A stretch of DNA of 64,000 nt from Ensifer sp. MPMI2T (GTDB taxonomy: Bacteria > Pseudomonadota > Alphaproteobacteria > Rhizobiales > Rhizobiaceae): NCBI RefSeq assembly GCF_004827385.1, contig NZ_SRXN01000012.1, positions 124,001 through 188,000 on the forward strand. The letters run 5' to 3'. Shown piece after piece: positions 10,725 to 17,456 of the stretch. How positions within the stretch are numbered: position 1 is the first letter of the stretch; each line of letters opens with the position of its first letter. The position numbers and the translations under genes are program-made. The notes under the pieces were generated by a model that was not told the origin of the DNA, searched no databases, and worked only from the letters and a program-made list of their open reading frames with translations.

Positions 10725-11002
10725 TGCGTTATTTTGCGGAATTCAATCGGGTCCGCGGCGACAACATACGTAGCGCGGCAGCACGCCTGCGCCGTCGTGG
10801 CCTTGACGTCGCGGTACTGGCGCATCGGACTGCCCTGGAGATCACCAGGCCGGACGACATGTCCTGGAAAGGGTTTGCCGACGCAATCCGCGCACAGCTC
10901 CAGCGGCGCCGCGGCTCAGTCATGATCTCCAGCGAAAGCACTGGCAAAACATTCATCTGCAGCTTTGCCGGCAACCAGTCTGGCCGCTTTCGGCGACTCT
11001 AG
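10724..11002 (+). CDS. Small uncharacterised basic protein
   Basis: 92 aa, starting at ATG 10724, which overlaps the stop of the XRE gene; AGGAGGA at 10710-10716 is a strong ribosome site. Arginine-rich (RSAAARLRRRG, RAQLQRRRG), with no membrane segment or motif I recognise. Placed second in the operon. The basic character could mean nucleic-acid or protein binding, but function is unknown. Confidence 0.65.
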   Translation: MRYFAEFNRVRGDNIRSAAARLRRRGLDVAVLAHRTALEITRPDDMSWKGFADAIRAQLQRRRGSVMISSESTGKTFICSFAGNQSGRFRRL

Positions 11003-11008
11003 CCCGCG

Positions 11009-11665
11009 ATGGATTCTTTGCTCGCCGATCAGATCCAAAGCTGCGGATACAGTTTCCTCCCCGCCTACCTGCCCGAAACGGACTCCGTAGCGGTTGCGAC
11101 CGCTCTCGGGTTGCCGCTCGTTCCCTGGGAAGGCGGTCTCGTCCAGCAACTGACGCCTCGGGCAATCGCCGCGCCGAACACGTACAGCGGCATCTACGGC
11201 CTCGACCGCTTCCCGTTTCACACCGACCTCGCTCATTGGCGTCTGCCGCCGCGATACCTGTTGCTACGTTGCAGGAAGGGCTATGCCGAGATCCCGACCC
11301 TGCTGATCGACGGCAGGGCGATTTTCGACGGCGCCGCCCTCAATGTCATGACGCGCGCGATCGTGAAGCCTCGCCGACCACAGAACGGCTCGATCTCGCT
11401 CCTGAGATTATGCGAGCAGGCCGGAGCCACGCATCGCTTCCGGTGGGATGAGGTGTTTCTCGTCGCTGCGAGCCGGACGGGCGAGGTCGCAATCGAAGCC
11501 GTCAAAAACTTCATTTCAACCGCCCAGCCCCTCCCGATCGCGCTTGCCGGCGCGGGGGACACGCTGATCATCGACAACTGGCGCATGCTGCACGCCCGGT
11601 CGCCTATCATCACCGGAACCGAGGACCGTGCGATCGAGCGGATCTATTTGGAGAGGCTACATTGA
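11009..11665 (+). CDS. TauD/TfdA-like Fe(II)/2-oxoglutarate oxygenase
   Basis: 218 aa. H71-T72-D73 in FPFHTDLAHW and H195 in NWRMLHARSP form the 2-His-1-carboxylate iron triad of the TauD/TfdA/clavaminate synthase group. R197 or R211 (RAIERIYL) could bind 2-oxoglutarate. At 218 residues it is shorter than typical TauD (about 280), with a reduced N-terminus. Known chemistry of the family is hydroxylation or oxidative cleavage of small molecules or modified residues; the substrate here is unknown. It lies in an operon with a regulator and a HEPN-like protein, which is unusual for a metabolic TauD. Confidence 0.75.
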   Translation: MDSLLADQIQSCGYSFLPAYLPETDSVAVATALGLPLVPWEGGLVQQLTPRAIAAPNTYSGIYGLDRFPFHTDLAHWRLPPRYLLLRCRKGYAEIPTLLIDGRAIFDGAALNVMTRAIVKPRRPQNGSISLLRLCEQAGATHRFRWDEVFLVAASRTGEVAIEAVKNFISTAQPLPIALAGAGDTLIIDNWRMLHARSPIITGTEDRAIERIYLERLH

Positions 11666-12615
11666 AGCAGACCATCGCCGCCGATCCGACCCCGGATACG
11701 TGGAACCCGGAGGCCCTGTTCGTCAAAGCCCAGCGCTATGTCGAGAACATGCTCGCAACCGACAGCGAGCGCTGGGAATATGCTCTCTGGTCAAGCCTGT
11801 CGTTGGAGTTCCTCGCAAGGGCAGCTCTCGCCAACATCAGCCCGGCGTTGCTCGCCGACAGCAAGGAGGGATGGGCAAGCCTCTTCCACGCTCTCGGCTT
11901 TAAACCGACCGAGGCGAAATTCACTCCGAAATCGATACCTGTAAGCGAAGTCTTTCGCCGGCTTGCGGCGATTCTGCCCGATTTTTCGAAAGAGAATTCG
12001 GACTTTGGAATCTTGCATACGGGCCGCCGCAACAGCGAGCTTCATTCGGGTGAGGCCGCGTTCGACGGTATCAATGCCTCCAAATGGCAACCGGACTACT
12101 ACCATGCGAGCGAGATCCTCCTGCGCTCGATGGGGATGGCGTTGCCCGACTTGATCGGCGAAGAAGAGGCCCAGGTCGCGGTCAAGCTCATCGAAGCTGC
12201 GGCCGACGTCAGCGCCAAGGCCGTCCTGGGGGAGATCGAAGCTCACAAGCAGGCGTGGCTCTCAATGCCGGAGGGTGATCGCGCGTCGCAGACCCAGGCA
12301 GCGGCCATCTGGGCCACGCGCCAGCACGGGCATCGAGTAGCTTGCCCCGCATGTACCTCCCAGGCGCTCACCGTTGGAGAGGCTGTGACTGCTCCGGTGC
12401 AGAAGCTGGACGATGACGAGATCACCGAGACGCAGGAACATTTGCCAAATCGCTTCGAGTGCATCGCCTGCGGTTTGAAGATCGCTGGTCTGTCCCGTCT
12501 CTCGGCCGCCGGCCTCGGCGAGAGATACAAGAAAACCCAAGTCTATGATGCGGCCGAATATTACGCACCTCAGGATGACTACGCCGGCTACGAGGAAGAC
12601 AATAATGAGCGCTGA
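11662..12615 (+). CDS. HEPN-like protein with C-terminal zinc ribbon
   Basis: 317 aa. The N-terminal half is helical with RRNSELH; R123-x4-H128 fits the R-x4-6-H signature of HEPN ribonucleases, and the preceding EFLARAALANI helix suits that fold. The C-terminal half has C228-x2-C231 and C267-x2-C270, a probable zinc ribbon. The start is TTG at 11662, overlapping the upstream stop and preceded by GAGAGG; the stop overlaps the next gene. HEPN domains are common in RNA-cleaving toxins and defence proteins. That function is inferred here. Confidence 0.6.
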   Translation: MKQTIAADPTPDTWNPEALFVKAQRYVENMLATDSERWEYALWSSLSLEFLARAALANISPALLADSKEGWASLFHALGFKPTEAKFTPKSIPVSEVFRRLAAILPDFSKENSDFGILHTGRRNSELHSGEAAFDGINASKWQPDYYHASEILLRSMGMALPDLIGEEEAQVAVKLIEAAADVSAKAVLGEIEAHKQAWLSMPEGDRASQTQAAAIWATRQHGHRVACPACTSQALTVGEAVTAPVQKLDDDEITETQEHLPNRFECIACGLKIAGLSRLSAAGLGERYKKTQVYDAAEYYAPQDDYAGYEEDNNER

Positions 12616-13528
12616 CCACGACGATGGGGAAGAGCGCGATGAGTACGATATCTTCCTCGATACCTGGCAGCCCAGCGAGAGACTTCTCCTTTCGACCCTT
12701 CCGCACAACCTGAGCGATCCCCTCACCCGGCAACGGCTTCTTGCAGACAGCTCCGGTGCCGCGTCAGCAGAGCGCGCGGCCTTCGCCCCGGGTCCGAAGG
12801 TGATGGGCGATGAAGAGATCGACGCTCGCGCTTCCGACTTCTTTGCCCAACAACAGAAAAAATGGTCTGCCGATTTTCGCGACTATGTGCTCGGGAAAGG
12901 CGTCCCGTCCGCCAAATTCGAGACCTATTCGGTCAGTTTTGCCACGTCATGGACCGACGGGCGAAAGCGGCGCCAGGATTCACCGGAAATGCTGGCGGTC
13001 AAGGCATCGATCCGGGACTTCGACCGACTTTGCTATCCCAATCAGGCCCGTCGATATGTGATCAACGCGGTCGATGAAAGCATCGCTCCGTTGTTCACGC
13101 CCGAGGAAATGGCGGCAATCTTCCAAGCGAACAACGGGCTTCTCGAAGCTTTCTTGCCGGATTATCTCGATCATCTCGGTGATGAGGGGCCGGGTTCGCT
13201 CGGCGAGCTGTATGTGCGCCGGGGCGTCTTCATGCCCAAGCATGATTTAGTGCGCCGGGAGCTTCACTATCTGAGCTCGTATTCACTCGCTCTGGGACCG
13301 GTCGAGCAGTTCGCGCAGACGTGGACACCGGCAACGCAAGGCCTGGGAATCCCCTCGATCTTCTCAGCGCCGCTTCCCGCGATCCAAAATCGCGTTGTCG
13401 CCTTCGCGCCCTTTATCGAGAACATGGATTTGAGTCAGTTGGAGTTCGTGGTCGCCCCGCCGGTCGAGGAAATGCCGCTCGAGCACCACGGCGTGTTCGG
13501 CAATATTCATGAATTCAGTTTCCGGTAG
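12605..13528 (+). CDS. Uncharacterised acidic protein, last gene of the oxygenase/HEPN operon
   Basis: 307 aa, starting at ATG 12605, which overlaps the preceding gene by 11 bases, so co-translated. The N-terminus is strongly acidic (DHDDGEERDEYD). No membrane segment, catalytic motif or known domain is recognised. It contains ERLLLSTLPHNLSD and a proline-rich C-terminus. Its fixed position behind the HEPN-like gene suggests a shared function or complex, but I cannot name one. Confidence 0.65.
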   Translation: MSADHDDGEERDEYDIFLDTWQPSERLLLSTLPHNLSDPLTRQRLLADSSGAASAERAAFAPGPKVMGDEEIDARASDFFAQQQKKWSADFRDYVLGKGVPSAKFETYSVSFATSWTDGRKRRQDSPEMLAVKASIRDFDRLCYPNQARRYVINAVDESIAPLFTPEEMAAIFQANNGLLEAFLPDYLDHLGDEGPGSLGELYVRRGVFMPKHDLVRRELHYLSSYSLALGPVEQFAQTWTPATQGLGIPSIFSAPLPAIQNRVVAFAPFIENMDLSQLEFVVAPPVEEMPLEHHGVFGNIHEFSFR

Positions 13529-13583
13529 CGCCGCCCACCCCGATGCCGCAAGGCGTTCTCAACTCTGATGTGCCGCCTCTGTG

Positions 13584-14576
13584 TCAGAACGGCAGGTCGT
13601 CGTCCTCCGCAGGCGTCACCGGCGTCGCGCCGGTCGGAAGCGGCAGGTTGGTGACCACGTAAAGATTGATCAGATCCTCCCGATCCATGAAGAGGATCTG
13701 ACTGCGTTTAGTGGCGTCCAGCTTGTTGCCCAGCCAGTTTCGCGCCGCCTTGGTGATCTCGCCGCCCGCCACGATGAAGGCGTGGTCCACAAGCACGCGC
13801 TTGCCGATTTCCGGGTCGAAGATCTCGTGGCCGAGCATCATCGTGACCTGGTTCAGGATTTCGGCGACGTTCGCCGTCGCGCCCTTGCTCACGCCCGCCG
13901 CGTCGAGCTTCCCCTTTTTCACTTGCATGCCGAAATACAGCACGTGCTGCGTCGGCAAGGTGAACTTCATCCACACATCCTTGCCATATTCTAGCTGCTT
14001 GTCGCGATGCCCCGCCGCCGTGATCCGATGGAAGCCTAACTGGCGCAACAACGGCAGGAGTACGTCCTCAATGAGCGCATCCTCCGAAACCGTCTCGAGA
14101 TAGGCAACGAGTTGATCGCGCCGTTTCAACTCGGCTGCGGAGAACGGCCTGTGAGGATTCGGGCCGGGCGCGGCGATCGTGTTGGTCGCCACGTGGCGCA
14201 AATAGCATTGCTTGTCTTCGGCGTAGAAAGCCTCGAAGCCCTCCCTGGCCAAGGCGCCGTTCAGCATCGCCAGCGCATTCGGTCGATCCGCGCTCTCATT
14301 CTTTGCGTTGCCTTGATCCATCAGGGTCTTGATGACCCTGCCGAACGTGTCAGGCGGTACATTCGGGCCCGGCTGAGGCTCCGCGAGGATTTCCTTCAAT
14401 GTCTCCGCAACCCAATAATTCCGGGTCGTGCCGTTGTGCCGATAATCCGTATCGCAGTCGGAAAAAAACTCAGTCAGATACGAACTGCTCCGATACTCGA
14501 AAAAGCTCTCTTCATCTTTAAAGTTGCCGCAGATCATATATGCGATCTGGATTAACGTTCGCTGTTTAAATTCCAT
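13584..14576 (-). CDS. AbiJ-N-terminal-like / PD-(D/E)XK nuclease fusion
   Basis: 330 aa, convergent to the operon before it. The first 65 residues (LIQIAYMICGNFKDEE, YRSSSYLTEFF, YWVAETLKEIL) resemble the N-terminal domains of AbiJ-type abortive infection proteins. The C-terminal half has an acidic helix (E170), EYGKD with D200, and GMQVKKGK with Q218-x-K220, the pattern of Mrr-like restriction-endonuclease folds. I infer a phage-defence nuclease. The gene has its own promoter region before 14576. Domain calls are by pattern and the N-terminal one is less certain. Confidence 0.6.
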   Translation of the reverse strand: MEFKQRTLIQIAYMICGNFKDEESFFEYRSSSYLTEFFSDCDTDYRHNGTTRNYWVAETLKEILAEPQPGPNVPPDTFGRVIKTLMDQGNAKNESADRPNALAMLNGALAREGFEAFYAEDKQCYLRHVATNTIAAPGPNPHRPFSAAELKRRDQLVAYLETVSEDALIEDVLLPLLRQLGFHRITAAGHRDKQLEYGKDVWMKFTLPTQHVLYFGMQVKKGKLDAAGVSKGATANVAEILNQVTMMLGHEIFDPEIGKRVLVDHAFIVAGGEITKAARNWLGNKLDATKRSQILFMDREDLINLYVVTNLPLPTGATPVTPAEDDDLPF

Positions 14577-14613
14577 CAGCCCCCCAACACATCAACCCGA
14601 CCACTCTTATTAG

Positions 14614-15204
14614 TCAGCCCACCTGTTCGACAAGCAGCGAACCTGGGCCGAGCGGTTTAATCAATGACTGCGCCGGCACGGATGGATCGAGCCAGTCCGC
14701 CCAGGCATCGCGTTCGAGGATAACGATCTGGCGGTCATGATAGGGCGCGATGTCAGGCCCGGGCTCCATCGTCAGCATGGTGAAGGCCTCACCGACGTCC
14801 TTCGTGTCGCGCCAGATGCCGGCAATACAGAAGATCGGCTCGTCGCACTTGGTGAATAGCCATTTGTCCTTCCACTTCTTTCCCTTCTCGGTGGGTTCAG
14901 TGAATTCGTAAAAGCCGTCCGCAAAGATCAGGCAGCGGTTCGAGGTGAACTCGCGGCCTTCCGAGCGGAAATTGTAGACCGGCCGCTTGTTCGGCGCCGG
15001 CCAGCTCCAACGCCGCTGCACCAGGTCCCCTTCGCCGGGCACGCCATCGACCGTGCGGATGATCGGGCCGACATCCGTGATCTTGATGTCGTCGCGTGCC
15101 TCGATGTTCGGGGCGCCTTCGCCGAAGCGGATCTTGATCTTCAGGTCAGCGAAGTCCTCGACAATCGAAGCGACGTCCACCTTCAGCCGATAGTCATTGC
15201 ACAT
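14614..15204 (-). CDS. SRAP (YedK/HMCES-like) abasic-site crosslinking protein
   Basis: 196 aa. It keeps all key SRAP residues: C2 right after the start methionine (crosslinks to abasic sites), N78 in NFRSEG, E100 in GFYEF and H156 in APYHDRQ. Known role of the family: shielding abasic sites in single-stranded DNA, associated with the SOS response. Length is normal. It is divergent from a second, C2-less SRAP gene with 59 bases between, and a LexA box lies in that gap. Confidence 0.9.
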   Translation of the reverse strand: MCNDYRLKVDVASIVEDFADLKIKIRFGEGAPNIEARDDIKITDVGPIIRTVDGVPGEGDLVQRRWSWPAPNKRPVYNFRSEGREFTSNRCLIFADGFYEFTEPTEKGKKWKDKWLFTKCDEPIFCIAGIWRDTKDVGEAFTMLTMEPGPDIAPYHDRQIVILERDAWADWLDPSVPAQSLIKPLGPGSLLVEQVG

Positions 15205-15241
15205 TGGTCCTCCGTCTCGATCGCCGTTGCATCGCGACCGC

Positions 15242-15256
15242 GTTCTTCTTATGTTC
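15242..15256 (+). promoter_or_regulatory. LexA box between the two divergent SRAP genes
   Basis: GTTC at 15242-15245 and GTTC at 15253-15256 with seven bases between, the reverse-orientation form of the box before imuA. It lies 38 bases from one start codon and 8 bases from the other, so one LexA dimer could repress both SRAP genes. Confidence 0.8.
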
Positions 15257-15263
15257 GCGGATC

Positions 15264-15764
15264 ATGAGCGCGAAGGTTTTCGATTCCGACGCATCGCTCG
15301 ATGAACGCCGGGTCATCATACGGCGCGACGGCGGCGATGTTGAGATGGTGGAACTGCCGTGGGGCCTTCAGCCTCGCGAACCCGACGGCCGGCCCTTCAC
15401 GGTCGTGCGCGCCGAAGGCAGAACATTCCCGTCCCATCGCTGCCTGATTCCGGCCTCCGAATTCCGGCATCGCAGCATGGGCAAGCACTATAGCTTCGCG
15501 CTCGCCAACGGCGACTGGTTCTATTTCGCGGGCATCTGGAGGCCGGCAACGCGCGATTGGCCCGAGGCCTACGCGATCCTGACCACGGCCGCCAATGCGG
15601 ATGTCGAACCCTATCACGATCGTCAAATGGCGGTGTTGCGCCGCGATCAGCGCCTCGACTGGCTCGACCGGTCCTGTCCGGAAGAGGAACTCCTTCGCCC
15701 CCTCGCCGCAGGAAGCTTCCGCGTCTCTCCGCTGCGCGAGCCGCAGGCGGCCCTCGCCTTCTAA
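15264..15764 (+). CDS. SRAP-family protein lacking the catalytic Cys2
   Basis: 166 aa, start ATG 15264. The SRAP core is clear: VVRAEGRTFPSHRCLIPASEF with E66, FYFAGIWR, and H118 in EPYHDRQ. The first 30 residues of a normal SRAP protein, including the nucleophilic C2, are absent, and no in-frame upstream start restores them. It may bind damaged DNA without crosslinking, or reverse crosslinks using the remaining E/H pair. Similar short forms occur beside normal ones in Alphaproteobacteria as far as I recall. Probably co-regulated with 14614-15204 by LexA. Confidence 0.82.
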   Translation: MSAKVFDSDASLDERRVIIRRDGGDVEMVELPWGLQPREPDGRPFTVVRAEGRTFPSHRCLIPASEFRHRSMGKHYSFALANGDWFYFAGIWRPATRDWPEAYAILTTAANADVEPYHDRQMAVLRRDQRLDWLDRSCPEEELLRPLAAGSFRVSPLREPQAALAF

Positions 15765-16030
15765 AATCCTGAAACCCGCCTTTGCGGAAATCCGAGTTTG
15801 CGCGGACGTGGTGTTCCTTCGCGCCAAGACCCGATCAGCGCACCGATATAGACGTGCCTACTCGCCTCGATCAGCAGGCACTCGATGCCGGTTTTTCGGT
15901 CCATCTCGCCGGCAAGTGGAGCCCCTGGGGGAAAGCCTTCCCCTGCGACCGAGCCTCAAGTCTCGGTCGACCCCTTCTGCGGGGAGACCCCGCAACGCCC
16001 CCTGAGAGCAAGAGTGCGGACCGGTTTTCC
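15765..16030 (+). other. Non-coding, hairpin-rich stretch before the DUF932 gene
   Basis: No convincing gene is seen. Three tandem inverted repeats are present: GGGGAA/TTCCCC around 15927-15942, CGACCGAG/CTCGGTCG (15946-15953 with 15962-15969) and GCGGGG/CCCCGC (15979-15984 with 15988-15993). They lead directly into the structured leader at 16033. Likely an mRNA leader or terminator region. Confidence 0.5.
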
Positions 16031-16032
16031 GT

Positions 16033-16071
16033 GACGGGTGAATAGCTGGGAGAGAGGCTCCCACGCCCGTC
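16033..16071 (+). promoter_or_regulatory. Structured leader element, copy A (before DUF932 gene)
   Basis: Outer stem GACGGGTG (16033-16040) with CGCCCGTC (16064-16071), eight pairs including one G-U. Inner stem TGGGAG (16047-16052) with CTCCCA (16058-16063), loop AGAGG. GGAG begins 3 bases after the stem and ATG follows at 16087. Copies B and C lie before two further genes. Confidence 0.7.
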
Positions 16072-16086
16072 GTGGAGATTTGTCCC

Positions 16087-17280
16087 ATGAACATCCAGGT
16101 TCTCGATGCGACCCGTGACCCCATCGGCGGCTACAAGGTAGATGTCGGCCGCGGCGAGCGGATCGGCCGCGTCTCGTCCGAATGGTTCTCGCGTCCGGCC
16201 GACGAACGTTATCTATCGCTGTCGGAGCTGGCCAGGTCGGTGCGCGACCGCGCCGACCGTAGCAGGACCCGCGTGGTGGAGAGCGCGCTGATCCATGTCG
16301 AGGCGAACCGTAACGATCCGGAGCGCTTGGCCCTGATCCTGCCCGGCACCGATGCGGCTGTTGCACCGACACACTGGTCCTTCGGCCAACTCGCAGGGCT
16401 CGTCGGCGCCCCGGCCGCCTACTTACGCCAACTTCCGGCCCCGCTCGCCGCCATCAATCTCCAATATGGTCTGACCTCCAATCGCGCCGAGCAGGTCAAG
16501 ACGCTGGAAACTGACGACGGCCGCACAGAGCTGCGCGCCGTCACCGGCCCAGACTACGGGCGGATATTCGACGTGGAGCTGGTGGAAGCCGTTCAGCGTA
16601 TCGCCGGCAACGGCACGGGTGACACCCGCTGGAAGGTGCCGGGCGTGCTCGACTGGTCGACCGGCATCTACAATCCGCGCGTCGACATCACCAAGGACAC
16701 CACGACGCTCTACGCCTCCGATCGCGACGTCTTCCTGTTCCTCGTCGATGACCTGAACCCGATCGAGGCCGGTCGCCTGCCGGACGGTTCGCCCGACCTC
16801 TACTTCCGGGGCTTTTACTGCTGGAACTCGGAAGTCGGCGCCAAGACACTCGGGATGGCGAGCTTCTATCTTCGCGCAGTCTGCCAGAACCGAAATCTGT
16901 GGGGTGTGGAGGATTTCGAGGAAATCACCATCCGCCACTCCAAATATGCCGCCAACCGGTTTGCGCATGAGGCGGCCCCGGCGCTTCTGAACTTCGCAAA
17001 CTCTTCGCCACTTCCCTTCGTCAACGGCATCAAGGCGGCTCGCGAACGGATCGTGGCAAAGACCGACGAAGACCGCACCGACTTCCTGCGCCGTCGTGGC
17101 TTCTCCAAGGCGGAGACGGGAAAGATCATCGACACGGTGCTGGCCGAGGAAGGCCGCCCGCCAGAAAGCGTCTTCGACTTCGTGCAGGGCATCACCGCCG
17201 TCGCGCGCGACAAACCCCATCAGGACGCTCGCCTCGACATGGAGGCCAAGGCCAAGAGGCTGCTCGATCGAGCGGCCTGA
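16087..17280 (+). CDS. DUF932 protein (plasmid/ICE-associated)
   Basis: 397 aa, start ATG 16087 behind TGGAG. DUF932 features include QYGLTSNRAEQVKTLE, WKVPGVLDWSTGIYNP, the DRDVFLFLVDD core and FRGFYCWNSEVGAKTLG. Such proteins are common on plasmids, phages and ICEs; their biochemical function is not established. It is the first of several ICE backbone genes and is expressed from a structured leader (16033-16071). A hairpin follows its stop. Confidence 0.85.
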   Translation: MNIQVLDATRDPIGGYKVDVGRGERIGRVSSEWFSRPADERYLSLSELARSVRDRADRSRTRVVESALIHVEANRNDPERLALILPGTDAAVAPTHWSFGQLAGLVGAPAAYLRQLPAPLAAINLQYGLTSNRAEQVKTLETDDGRTELRAVTGPDYGRIFDVELVEAVQRIAGNGTGDTRWKVPGVLDWSTGIYNPRVDITKDTTTLYASDRDVFLFLVDDLNPIEAGRLPDGSPDLYFRGFYCWNSEVGAKTLGMASFYLRAVCQNRNLWGVEDFEEITIRHSKYAANRFAHEAAPALLNFANSSPLPFVNGIKAARERIVAKTDEDRTDFLRRRGFSKAETGKIIDTVLAEEGRPPESVFDFVQGITAVARDKPHQDARLDMEAKAKRLLDRAA

Positions 17281-17289
17281 TCCCCGTGA

Positions 17290-17321
17290 AGCCGGAGATG
17301 CGGTTTTCCATGTCTCCGGCT
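17290..17321 (+). terminator. Hairpin after DUF932 gene, candidate terminator
   Basis: AGCCGGAGA (17290-17298) and TCTCCGGCT (17313-17321) are perfect 9-base arms with a 14-base loop containing TTTT. Only a short T-rich tract follows, so termination may be weak. Confidence 0.55.
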
Positions 17322-17400
17322 TTGCGTTTCCGTGTCTCTCCGATTCGCCGGTTCGTGGCGCTGCCCCCTTTTAGAGGAAGAGGGCGGCGCTTCGCTCCGT

Positions 17401-17441
17401 GACGGGTTGGAGGTTGAGAGAGAGTCTCTCGGCCGCCCGTC
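17401..17441 (+). promoter_or_regulatory. Structured leader element, copy B (before parB-like gene)
   Basis: GACGGGT (17401-17407) pairs with GCCCGTC (17435-17441). Inside, GAGAGA (17416-17421) pairs with TCTCTC (17425-17430). GGAG begins 3 bases after the stem and ATG is at 17457, the same geometry as copy A. Confidence 0.7.
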
Positions 17442-17456
17442 GCGGAGTAAATCCCG

